Source of the DNA: Anaerolineales bacterium
Lineage (GTDB): Bacteria > Chloroflexota > Anaerolineae > Anaerolineales > Villigracilaceae
NCBI GenBank assembly: GCA_015075275.1
Contig: JABTUU010000001.1
Coordinates: 806,001 to 870,000 of the forward strand
Length of the DNA stretch: 64,000 nt
Direction: 5' to 3'
Positions 26,597 through 34,234 of this stretch are shown piece after piece (position 1 is the first letter of the stretch; each line of letters starts with the position of its first letter). The notes beneath the pieces were generated by a model. The model saw only the letters and a list, made by a program, of their open reading frames with translations. It was not told the DNA's origin and did not search any database. Made by a program: the position numbers and the translations under genes.

Positions 26597-26888
26597 GGCA
26601 GACACGTCCGCAGTGCAATGTGAAATGGTGATCGGTTATTTAGCGCCGCATCGTTGCGACAACCCGTCGTTAGGGAAGTGTATCAAATGCGGGCGCGGAT
26701 TTTGCGATGAGCATACGAACAATACGCGCGAGGGGCGAGTGTGTCTCGCGTGCCAGCAGGGACTCGATATGCCTGTTGCGTTGCCAATTGCCGCCGCAAC
26801 GTTTACCGCCGCCGATCTGCATACGTTCAATCAAGCGAGCGCGTGGGATGAGGATGACCGCGCGGATATGTTCTCTGATTTGAGTTAA
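26595..26888 (+). CDS. Small zinc-finger protein, unknown function
   Basis: A 97-residue protein. CDNPSLGKCIKCGRGFCDEH and CLACQQG give a run of Cys/His (C21-ish, CxxC, C, H, CxxC) like B-box or cross-brace zinc fingers. The second half is acidic and has no Cys. No membrane segment. GAGGAG at about 26580-26585 supports the ATG at 26595, which overlaps the ATG of the divergent glycosyltransferase. Two zinc-bearing membrane proteins are encoded nearby (21772, 29599); a link is only a guess. Confidence 0.72.
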   Translation: MADTSAVQCEMVIGYLAPHRCDNPSLGKCIKCGRGFCDEHTNNTREGRVCLACQQGLDMPVALPIAAATFTAADLHTFNQASAWDEDDRADMFSDLS

Positions 26889-26927
26889 AACTTTTACCAC
26901 GAACCCCGCAAGAGCATCGGGGCAGGT

Positions 26928-26988
26928 GACACTAAGGTCACGAAGGAATTAAAGCCATTACGCTTAAAAACTTTGTGTACTTCGTGTC
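26928..26988. repeat. Imperfect inverted repeat, intergenic
   Basis: GACACTAAGGTCACGAAG (26928-26945) and CTTTGTGTACTTCGTGTC (26971-26988) pair over 14 of 18 positions. The sequence style (GACACGAAG/CTTCGTGTC) is a dispersed intergenic repeat type. It lies between convergent genes and could act as a terminator hairpin. Confidence 0.6.
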
Positions 26989-27026
26989 ATTTCGACAAGT
27001 TCAATGCAAGCCTTTGTGTTTAAAGA

Positions 27027-28091
27027 TCAATACGGTCCGATCGTTTCCCAAATCTTTTTATTCTCAACAATAAAATCATCGCATCGTTGACACGGCTTGA
27101 GCGCGGGCGGGTGCATGTTCAAGCGGATCTGACGATACGCCGCGCCTTCCCATATTTCGGTGAACGATTGTTTTTTCACATCGCCCAATGGCTTGATCTG
27201 TTCGCGCGTCATACAACACACGTAGACGAGCCCGTTGAAGTCAATGAGACTGTGCGTCCACGGCGCGTAACAGGGGAATTTATTGTAGTAGCCGAACGCA
27301 TATCGTCCAGCACGTCCCAAGCGGACCTCGGAGTCGTCTCGCCCAAATGGGAACGCATCCTCGTCTGCGATGTTCACGCCCAATTCCTGCGCGCGCTGTT
27401 CGATGATCGGCGCGATCTCGGAGTTGTACAGCGCGATGTCTTTCTTCCGCATGGACAGATGCTCGCCGCAATGATCGTCTACGGGAATCAAGTTGATACC
27501 ATCCGCGCCGAGTTCGTGAGCGAGATCGGGGAGCGTGGCAAGCGTCTGATAATTGGATCGCCCAACGACCGTGTTGATGCGGACGGTCAACTTTCCTTTG
27601 TGTGAATATTTGTTGAATAACGAGACCGCCTTCGTCGTCTGCTTGAACGAACCTTCGACGCCGCGAATCTTTTCGTGCATCTTGCGGAGCGGCGAGTCAA
27701 TGGAAACGTTCACGCCGCGCAGACCCGCTTCGACGAGTCGCTTGGCTTTGACTTTGTCAATCAGCGTTCCGTTGGTCGTGAGCGTGACGCGCATTCCGAG
27801 TTGAGTCGCGTGTTCCACTAAATCGGGCAGTTTCGGACGAAGCATCGGCTCGCCGCCTGAGAAGTGAATTTTTTTGCATCCAAGTTCCGCGAGTTCGGAG
27901 ATGATCTCGCGGAAGCGATCCATCGAGATGGGCGGCTCGCGCGTCTCCCGCCAATGCTTGCACATCTCACACTTGAGGTTGCATCCGTAGTTGACTTTGA
28001 TCTTGACGTAAATAGGTTTGTACGCGCGCGCGTGAAGGACGGCTTGGCGCATCTCGTCTTTTTCGTCGGCGATTTGGGGGAGGTTGTACAT
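27027..28091 (-). CDS. Radical SAM/SPASM-type enzyme, unknown substrate
   Basis: A 354-residue radical SAM protein. The 4Fe-4S cluster motif is CNLKCEMC (about residues 37-44), followed by the SAM-binding FSGGEPMLRP and the TTNGTLID and NVSIDSP strands. The C-terminal region (CYAPW, YVCCMTRE, CQRCDDF) holds further Cys as in SPASM-type auxiliary cluster domains. SPASM enzymes modify peptides or small molecules; no precursor peptide gene was seen next to it. TACAAT lies about 14 bases before the start, suggesting a very short leader. Confidence 0.88.
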   Translation of the reverse strand: MYNLPQIADEKDEMRQAVLHARAYKPIYVKIKVNYGCNLKCEMCKHWRETREPPISMDRFREIISELAELGCKKIHFSGGEPMLRPKLPDLVEHATQLGMRVTLTTNGTLIDKVKAKRLVEAGLRGVNVSIDSPLRKMHEKIRGVEGSFKQTTKAVSLFNKYSHKGKLTVRINTVVGRSNYQTLATLPDLAHELGADGINLIPVDDHCGEHLSMRKKDIALYNSEIAPIIEQRAQELGVNIADEDAFPFGRDDSEVRLGRAGRYAFGYYNKFPCYAPWTHSLIDFNGLVYVCCMTREQIKPLGDVKKQSFTEIWEGAAYRQIRLNMHPPALKPCQRCDDFIVENKKIWETIGPY

Positions 28092-28139
28092 GGGTTACGG
28101 GTTCAATTGTAACACCCGCAACTGTGTGAAAGTGTTGAC

Positions 28140-28757
28140 TCACTTGGGCGGCAGTAAGAATCGTTTTGGAAAAACATATTCAGTCTTTTCATCCTTAAGC
28201 CAATCAATAAGTTTCAAAATACCGAAATAATTGAGGACAATGCCGAGCAGGATGCCCACTGCCAAATCTGTGGAGGTGGCCAAGTCGCTTTGAATGAGGA
28301 CATATCCGAAATAGGCTGAAATTGGCACAAAGAGAAAGATCGCAGTGAGCATGCCCGGGTTGTAGAGCGTTTTTCCTTTGACATTGAAAAGGAAAGTATG
28401 CGCGAAAAAATTACCCACCGAAACTAAAATCGTTGCAATCGCCAGCCAAAGAGCCTTTTCGCCAAACATGGCGGCAAGTAGATAGGCGACCCAGCCAATA
28501 AAAACATTGACGATCAGCGCGGTGTTGGTGTTGAGCGGATATCGATCTGGGTGTTTGCTCGAAAACATGACCGTGTTCATCATGCCCGGGAAACAGCCTG
28601 GGTAACGATATTCCTCAAATTGATGCAGGAATAGGGATATCAGACTTATCCACAGCACAAGTGAAAGCGGGCTTAACTTAGTCAGGAGAATCATTCCGCC
28701 TGTAAGAAAGGCAAGTACGAGACTCATGTCAAACCAATGCAGTCTGAAAAAATTCAT
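28140..28757 (-). CDS. HXXEE-domain membrane protein
   Basis: A 205-residue polytopic protein with about six helices. It has the family motif HQFEE (H45, E48, E49) in FLHQFEEYRYPGCFPG, and a later Asn/His motif (VGNFFAHTFLFNVKG). HXXEE proteins are uncharacterised; conserved His/Glu suggest metal binding. ATG 28757 follows AAGGAGAAAAT; the longer frame reaching 28862 lacks such a site. It is downstream of no obvious operon; the 840 bases before it are gene-poor. Confidence 0.8.
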   Translation of the reverse strand: MNFFRLHWFDMSLVLAFLTGGMILLTKLSPLSLVLWISLISLFLHQFEEYRYPGCFPGMMNTVMFSSKHPDRYPLNTNTALIVNVFIGWVAYLLAAMFGEKALWLAIATILVSVGNFFAHTFLFNVKGKTLYNPGMLTAIFLFVPISAYFGYVLIQSDLATSTDLAVGILLGIVLNYFGILKLIDWLKDEKTEYVFPKRFLLPPK

Positions 28758-29598
28758 ATTTTCTCCTTGTTGTTGATAAGCCATGCAACAGCTTTCATTA
28801 GCGGCTAGTTTGCTGTTCGCAGTTGCCTTGCTAATCGACGCAGGTCCATAGATGTTGAGCAAAGTCGCTCCGCATTAGTTGGCGCTTTCGCAAGGAGCGG
28901 TGTCATCCCTGTGGAGTTGGGCGGAGCGACTGCCGCTAGCGTTTATCCTGCTCGGGCTGGCAGGCATCTTCGACGAGCGTGTAGTGAAGCTTTTCGGTGT
29001 AAACGCGATGACTTCGTCGTAGTTGCGGACACGAGAGCGATGTAGGGGATGGATTAGTTCAGAATTTTTTTGTCCTAACAGGTTGATTTTTGGCAAAAAC
29101 TCATCATGATTTGCTTGATGACGAAGGGACCAAGCGCAATCGCAGGCGTGGGAGTTGCGGCCAGTATAGTTGTCATACAGCAGCTCCTTACTAATGCAGT
29201 GATTCTACGCGCCTTACCCGATAAATTATACAACTTTGAGGTGAAGCCCCATAAAGTAATTATAATATGTCGTAGCTTGAAGCGTCCAATCATCTGATCT
29301 AAGGCGCGGGCAACTCGTTGCGGAAAATGAAATCGTTGTGGAGGTGGACTTGGTCCTGAATAATCCTCGACGCAAGCAAGGTGAAAAATGAAAGCGCTGT
29401 TCGGGCTCTTTATCTTGTTGCATCAGAAGCGTTCGATTTCCAGCGAGGGTTGACAGATACCCTTAACTTGATCCTATCCGCTTTTATCGCTCTGGCGCAG
29501 TATCCTGTCTGAACTTAAGCCCAAACCTCAGATTTACGCCTTGAGTTTTTGGAAAAAAAGCCTACAATAGGCAATCAACTTTCTTGAAGAGAGACACT
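28758..29598. other. Gene-poor stretch with possible gene remnants
   Basis: About 840 bases without a convincing long gene. The plus strand has a 46-codon open stretch from 28879 reading SLWSWAERLPLAF and GLAGIFDERVVKLFG, which looks like membrane protein but begins after a stop and ends in one; on the minus strand a run reading RNYDEVI and, in another frame, LHYTLVEDACQPEQ could be a decayed gene tail. I could not assign either. A short ORF with a good ribosome site lies at 29075-29176. Confidence 0.4.
29075..29176 (-). CDS. Possible 33-residue small protein
   Basis: ATG at 29176 has AAGGAG at 29189-29184 with a 7-base spacer, an ideal ribosome site, and TATAAT at 29230-29225 upstream. The product MTTILAATPTPAIALGPF... 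is Pro/Ala rich with a hydrophobic stretch and two Cys near the end. No family recognised. It could be a real small protein, a leader peptide, or the start of a decayed gene. Confidence 0.35.
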   Translation of the reverse strand: MTTILAATPTPAIALGPFVIKQIMMSFCQKSTC

Positions 29599-30990
29599 AT
29601 GAATGATACTTTTAATTGCCCTGCTTGCGGCGCGCCCTTAGACTATAAAGGTTCAGACCCCATTATTCGCTGTCCGTATTGCAATAGCTCGGTGATTGTG
29701 CCAGAGAATCTGCGCGGACGCCCAAAGTTTTCGACGGAGCGCAGCGATTTTACGTTTGGCAAATTGGATATGAACGGCTTGATCAAACAGGCGCGGCGCA
29801 TCAATGAGGTGAAAGAACTGGCGAAAGCCGGCAAAATTCAACAAGCTGTTTCCCTCTACCGTGAGATCAGCGGTTCGGACGAAGCCGCCGCGCAAGAAGC
29901 GGTAGCGCGTTTGGCGGCTGGCCAACCGCTTGTTTTAAGCGGAACTTCAACGCTGGACGCGTCGTCCGCTGCGTGGACAAGCGACTCGATTGTTGAGATA
30001 ACGCGATCGCCTACCGCGGGCAAAACTGGCGCAGGCGTGTTAGGTTGGATTATCGCAATTATCGTTTTTGTCGCGATCGCCGGGGCTGTCATCCCCGCAT
30101 TAGCTGCCTTTGGAGGCGTAGCGATGATCATGAGGGAATTCAATATGCCCGTAAACGTTAACATTCCCGCGATTTCACTTCCTATGAGTTTTGCTTCGCG
30201 CGAACTTTCATTCGGAGGCGAGGGTAGCGGCGCAGGTTTATTCGACGATCCGCGTGCGATAGCGGTCAACCCGACGAATGGTGAAATTTATGCGGCTGGT
30301 TATTCCGATGGGCGCGTGCAGGTTTTTGGCGTGGATGGGGCGTTTATTACTCAGTGGACCATTTCTGCGGAGAAGGGCAATAAGCCGTATTTTGACGATA
30401 TGGCAGTTGCGCGCGATGGCGCAGTTTACATCCCCGTTTTTGGCGTATTGCAGAAATACGATAGCCGCGGCGCGCTGTTGAAAGTAATTAAACTTGATGG
30501 CGCCTATATTGAAAATCTTGATATCGGCGCCGATGGAACGCTGGTGGCGGTCGCTAACGGCGAAGACATTTTATGGTTAACGCCCGAAGGGGAACTGCTT
30601 CGGCGCGTGGATGCGGCTGTTTCTTCTATTTCTGACGATTCTGAACTAGACGCTAAAGTAGCCGTAGATGGCTTAGGCAAGGTCTATATGTTGGGCGCGT
30701 TCAATAACGCCGTTTTTGTGTACAGTCCTGAAGGCAGATATCTTAACCGCTTCGGCGGCGACGGCGATGAAAGCGGTCAATTTCGCGCGCCGATGGCGAT
30801 TGAAGTGGATGGGAAGGGTCGCGTTTTTGTCAGCGATATTAAAGGCGTGCAAGTCTTCGACGGCAACGGGCGCTACCTGAATGTGGTCAAAATATCAGGC
30901 GTAGCCTTTGGCATTGCGTTCGACGATCAGGGCAAGCTATATGCGACAACTAACAGCGGTAAGGTTGAGAAATACGACATTAAAGAGTAA
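29599..30990 (+). CDS. Membrane protein: N-terminal zinc ribbon, helix, NHL-type beta-propeller
   Basis: A 463-residue protein. The N-terminus is a zinc ribbon (C7, C10, C25, C28: CPACG...CPYCN), then a helical segment of about 90 residues, one membrane helix (about 150-175), and a propeller of about 270 residues with NHL-like repeats (DDPRAIAVNPTNGEIYAAG, FGVDGAFITQW, MAIEVDGKGRVFVSD). The ribbon should be cytosolic and the propeller exported. This is the same part list as the gene at 21772 in reverse order. The ATG 29599 follows GAAGAGAG; a TTG at 29584 precedes it and is less likely. A bidirectional terminator follows. Confidence 0.85.
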   Translation: MNDTFNCPACGAPLDYKGSDPIIRCPYCNSSVIVPENLRGRPKFSTERSDFTFGKLDMNGLIKQARRINEVKELAKAGKIQQAVSLYREISGSDEAAAQEAVARLAAGQPLVLSGTSTLDASSAAWTSDSIVEITRSPTAGKTGAGVLGWIIAIIVFVAIAGAVIPALAAFGGVAMIMREFNMPVNVNIPAISLPMSFASRELSFGGEGSGAGLFDDPRAIAVNPTNGEIYAAGYSDGRVQVFGVDGAFITQWTISAEKGNKPYFDDMAVARDGAVYIPVFGVLQKYDSRGALLKVIKLDGAYIENLDIGADGTLVAVANGEDILWLTPEGELLRRVDAAVSSISDDSELDAKVAVDGLGKVYMLGAFNNAVFVYSPEGRYLNRFGGDGDESGQFRAPMAIEVDGKGRVFVSDIKGVQVFDGNGRYLNVVKISGVAFGIAFDDQGKLYATTNSGKVEKYDIKE

Positions 30991-31003
30991 CAGACTAAGC
31001 AAT

Positions 31004-31038
31004 AAAAAAGCAGTCGTTCGTAAACGACTGCTTTTTTT
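31004..31038. terminator. Bidirectional terminator
   Basis: AAAAAAGCAGTCGTT ending at 31018, loop, AACGACTGC (31023-31031), T run 31032-31038. Serves the propeller gene and the convergent small gene ending at 31049. Confidence 0.9.
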
Positions 31039-31048
31039 GATAAATAAA

Positions 31049-31279
31049 CTATTTGCGCCAGTAATTGTTCGCCGCTGCGACGGTCTGAAAATTGATCGCG
31101 ATCACTTGCGAGGCGGCGGTCAACGAATCGGCGGAATTGGCGTAATCGGGGCGAAGCTTCTTGAGGACTTCGACGTCCGGTTGCGTATATTTGACTCCGC
31201 GACGACTGAGCGTAATTGCCAACTCGAACCCTTCCTGCGGTGTTCCGGTGATTAATGAAGTAAGCCAAGCGTCTGCCAT
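31049..31279 (-). CDS. Small protein of unknown function (76 residues)
   Basis: Start ATG 31279 follows AAAGGAGTT with normal spacing, and the stop is next to a terminator, so this is a real gene. The protein is mostly helical, without Cys, signal or membrane segment: it begins ADAWLTSLITGTPQEGF and ends NNYWRK. I do not recognise a family. Confidence 0.75.
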   Translation of the reverse strand: MADAWLTSLITGTPQEGFELAITLSRRGVKYTQPDVEVLKKLRPDYANSADSLTAASQVIAINFQTVAAANNYWRK

Positions 31280-31477
31280 TGTAATAACTCCTTTAATTGA
31301 ATTTGAAATGGATACATACGTTTACTGGATGTTTTGAAATAGTTATTTATTACGCGAGAAAGCAGTTTACGCTGATTTTCATTGCAACTCCCGCTGGGGC
31401 GCGGTTGAGAGGCGGGCTCCGGGGTACAATTGGCGATAATCGCTGAAACAGGGCGAATAATATCTAATCGAGGGATG

Positions 31478-32380
31478 ATGACAGCTAAGGTCATTTTAAA
31501 TCCATATTCACATCGCTGGAATTCACAACGACGTTGGAAGGAAGCCGAAGCCGCGCTCAAAGCGGCGGGAGTCGATTTTGAGCTTGTCGTCTCTGAGCGT
31601 AAGAAGCATATTATCGAGCTTGCTGCGCAGGCGGCGCGAGAGAAGTTTTCGCCGATCATTATCGTCGGCGGAGACGGTTCGATCGGCGAAGCAACCAATG
31701 GTTTGATGCAAGCCTCTGGGTCCGCGAACGAGCCGGTCGGTCCACTGGGCGTCATGCCGACCGGCTCGGCAAACGATCTTGTTTTCTCCTTAGGCTTGCC
31801 TGTTGACTTAGGCGAGGCGGCGCGTGTGATCGCCGCCGGGCAGACGCGCCTGATTGACGTGGGGAAATTTAACGATAGATATTTTGTCAATAATGCGGGC
31901 TTGGGGTTGGAGTCGTACGTCTCGACCAAACACGAGAAAATTCGATGGTTGAAAGGCGCGAGTCGTTATCTCGTTGCGGCAGTGCAGGGCGTAATGGATA
32001 AGCCGGAATGGGAAGGGGTGATTCGCTGGGATGACGGCGAATACGCCGGTAAAATTTCGCTCATCTCGGTTGGCAACGGACGGCGAACGGGCGGATTCTT
32101 TATGACGCCTCATGCGAATCTGTTCGACGGTAAATTGACGTTTACTTATGGCTATCGCGCCACTCGCCTTGAGTTGTTTCAGGCGTTGCCCCGCGCGCTA
32201 AACGAAGATAAGGGAAGTTATATCGAGATGGAAGGCATGTACGAAAGAAATTCGACGAAGATTTCCGTTCATCTTGAAACGCCTTCGCCCGCGCATGCTG
32301 ACGGCGAGCTGCTGGAAGAGCGGCTGCAAGACTTTGAATATGAGATCGCGCCGAAGAAGTTGCAAGTGTTGGCGAGATGA
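31478..32380 (+). CDS. Diacylglycerol kinase-like lipid kinase (DagK/YegS family)
   Basis: A 300-residue protein of the diacylglycerol kinase catalytic family. The nucleotide-binding motif is IIIVGGDGSIGEATNGLM (GGDGT-type with Ser), followed by LGVMPTGSANDLVFSLGLP (GTxND-type) and a C-terminal beta domain. It probably phosphorylates diacylglycerol or another lipid alcohol at the membrane. ATGs at 31475 and 31478 both follow GAGGG; I use 31478, which has the better spacing. Neighbours are envelope-related glycosyltransferases. Confidence 0.88.
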   Translation: MTAKVILNPYSHRWNSQRRWKEAEAALKAAGVDFELVVSERKKHIIELAAQAAREKFSPIIIVGGDGSIGEATNGLMQASGSANEPVGPLGVMPTGSANDLVFSLGLPVDLGEAARVIAAGQTRLIDVGKFNDRYFVNNAGLGLESYVSTKHEKIRWLKGASRYLVAAVQGVMDKPEWEGVIRWDDGEYAGKISLISVGNGRRTGGFFMTPHANLFDGKLTFTYGYRATRLELFQALPRALNEDKGSYIEMEGMYERNSTKISVHLETPSPAHADGELLEERLQDFEYEIAPKKLQVLAR

Positions 32381-32406
32381 GCCCCATTTTTATTGCGTGA
32401 GACCCT

Positions 32407-32970
32407 ATGAGCGAGCTTTCCTTTAAACCGATTAAGCGAAACTTATGGACTGACTTTGAGGAACTTTTTGGGCTTCGAGGCGCGCATGGGGGATGCTGGT
32501 GTATGTATTGGAAACTGCGCGGCAAAGCCTACGAGGATGCCAAGGGCTACGAAACCAGACAAATGCACAAATCCATTGTGGACGCGGGGACAGTGACCGG
32601 TTTGCTGGCGTATCTGCAAGGCGAAGTGGTGGGCTGGGTGGCGGTCGAGCCGCGATCCGCGTATGCGCGCCTAGCGTATTCCCGAACGCTTAAGGCGGTG
32701 GACGATCAGGAGGTTTGGTCTGTAACCTGTTTCTTTGTTTCGAAGCGCTATCGGCGGCGAGGAATTAGCGCCGAATTATTAAGCGCTGCGGTTGAATATG
32801 TTCGTTTGCAGGGCGGACGTATCGTTGAGGGCTATCCAATCGCTGCAAATGAGAATGTGGCGCCTGCGACTCTCTTCACGGGAACCGAGTCAATTTTTAA
32901 GCGTGCAGGTTTCAATGAGGTTGTACGGCATACGCCTATGCGGCCTATTTTCAGATATATAATCGAATAG
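32407..32970 (+). CDS. GNAT family N-acetyltransferase
   Basis: A 187-residue GNAT protein. The acetyl-CoA motif A is visible as VTCFFVSKRYRRRGISAELL (RRxGxx type), followed by a helix and PAATLFTGTESIFKRAGF near the end. The N-terminus has an unusual GCWCMYW stretch, which occurs in one GNAT subgroup. Substrate unknown. It ends one base before the next gene and overlaps that gene's -10 region. Confidence 0.85.
   Translation: MSELSFKPIKRNLWTDFEELFGLRGAHGGCWCMYWKLRGKAYEDAKGYETRQMHKSIVDAGTVTGLLAYLQGEVVGWVAVEPRSAYARLAYSRTLKAVDDQEVWSVTCFFVSKRYRRRGISAELLSAAVEYVRLQGGRIVEGYPIAANENVAPATLFTGTESIFKRAGFNEVVRHTPMRPIFRYIIE
32958..32963 (+). promoter_or_regulatory. -10 box inside the end of a gene, probable leaderless start
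   Basis: TATAAT at 32958-32963 ends eight bases before the ATG at 32972. Start of transcription near 32970 would leave no room for a ribosome site, and none is seen. Confidence 0.5.
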
Positions 32971-32971
32971 C

Positions 32972-34234
32972 ATGTCCTTTCGAGATGTTCGTAAATTCGG
33001 CGGGCGGTTGAGCGGCGCAGAAATTCGATTGCTGTTTTTGGCGGCGTTGGGGCTCGCGCTTTTGCTTGTTGCCAACATTGCGTTGGCGCGGACCTTGCCC
33101 GGTGGCGAATGGTTATACTTGCGTTGGAGCGGCGCGCGCGCGTTCCTGTTTGAGCAGGCGGAGCCGTACAGCGCGGCGATCGCTGAAAAGACGCAACAAA
33201 TTGCGTATGGGCGCGATGCGTTTTCAAGCGAGTATGGGTATGTGCTAAACGATCCGTTCTATATCGTTCTGCTATACGTTCCGCTGGCGTTGTTTTCCGA
33301 TTTTGCTCTTGCGCGCGGAATATGGATGTTGCTCTCTGAAGCCGCCCTGATTGCCTCGGTCTTTTTTTCGATTCGACTTTCCGAGTGGGATCCGCCGCGC
33401 GGCATGCTGATCGCGCTTATTGTCTTCGTTTTATTTGGATATTACAGCCTGCTGGCTTTGATCTCCGCTTCCGTTTCGGTTTTTCTGCTTTTTATCTATC
33501 TCTCCATTCTGCTTGCTATCCGCTCGCTCAACGACGAACTTGCTGGGGGACTGTTGCTCCTCGCTGCGTATCAATGGGAAGCGGGCGCGTTGTTCTTTTT
33601 ATTCATTGTGGCCGCCGCCGTCGTTAATAAACGCTGGAGGATACTTAGCGGTTTTGGAATGGTGGCTCTTGTGGCGCTGAGTGTTTCATTTTTGACGTAT
33701 CCGGGCTGGGGGATTCCGTACCTCCGTGCCGTCTTATCCGACTGGTATCGCGGAGCGGGCTTGACTCTTGGCGCCTACCTTTCACAATGGTTTTTTAACG
33801 CGCGCTTCCTGGCAGCTTCCGCGTTGGGTTTGGCGTTGGGCGTTGTCGTTTTGCTTGAATGGCTGGGAGCGTTTCGCTCGAATTTTCGTCGCATTACATG
33901 GGCGGCATCGCTATCGTTGGCGGTCGCGCCATTGCTGGGATTCGCTATATTTGATTCAAACCATGTTGTTTTGACTCTGCCGCTTATTCTAACCTTGTCG
34001 TTAGCGTGGGAGCGTTGGCGACAACGGCGCGTTTTGACGAGTGCGCTAGCGTTGGGCTTGATGTTTGTCGCACCGTACATCTTTTACGCTTTCTGCGTTG
34101 CAACGTCTCAGCGCGTTTATTTCGATTTGTTGGCGCTGTTCCCGTCTGTCATTTCTATTATCGCTCTCTACTGGATGCGTTGGCTGACAGTGCGTGCATC
34201 GCAGCCTTGGTTCGAGGAAGCGAGATCGCGCTGA
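32972..34234 (+). CDS. Polytopic GT-C/GT87-like membrane glycosyltransferase
   Basis: A 420-residue protein with about ten membrane helices. Early outer-loop features (GGEWLYLRWSGARAFLF, AYGRDAFSSEYGYVLNDPFY) match the GT87/DUF2029 mannosyltransferase-like group, which lacks a large C-terminal domain. Acceptor and donor are unknown. It is the first of three overlapping genes of this kind (next start shares one base with this stop: TGATG). Confidence 0.75.
   Translation: MSFRDVRKFGGRLSGAEIRLLFLAALGLALLLVANIALARTLPGGEWLYLRWSGARAFLFEQAEPYSAAIAEKTQQIAYGRDAFSSEYGYVLNDPFYIVLLYVPLALFSDFALARGIWMLLSEAALIASVFFSIRLSEWDPPRGMLIALIVFVLFGYYSLLALISASVSVFLLFIYLSILLAIRSLNDELAGGLLLLAAYQWEAGALFFLFIVAAAVVNKRWRILSGFGMVALVALSVSFLTYPGWGIPYLRAVLSDWYRGAGLTLGAYLSQWFFNARFLAASALGLALGVVVLLEWLGAFRSNFRRITWAASLSLAVAPLLGFAIFDSNHVVLTLPLILTLSLAWERWRQRRVLTSALALGLMFVAPYIFYAFCVATSQRVYFDLLALFPSVISIIALYWMRWLTVRASQPWFEEARSR

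Noticed and set aside
26595-26888. Antisense regulator of the GT4 gene
   Set aside because: The frame has its own ribosome site and regular zinc-finger Cys pattern, so it reads as a protein gene.
27027-28091. RiPP cluster around the radical SAM/SPASM enzyme
   Set aside because: No precursor-like peptide or transporter gene lies next to it; the 76-residue gene at 31049 is too far and lacks leader-core features.
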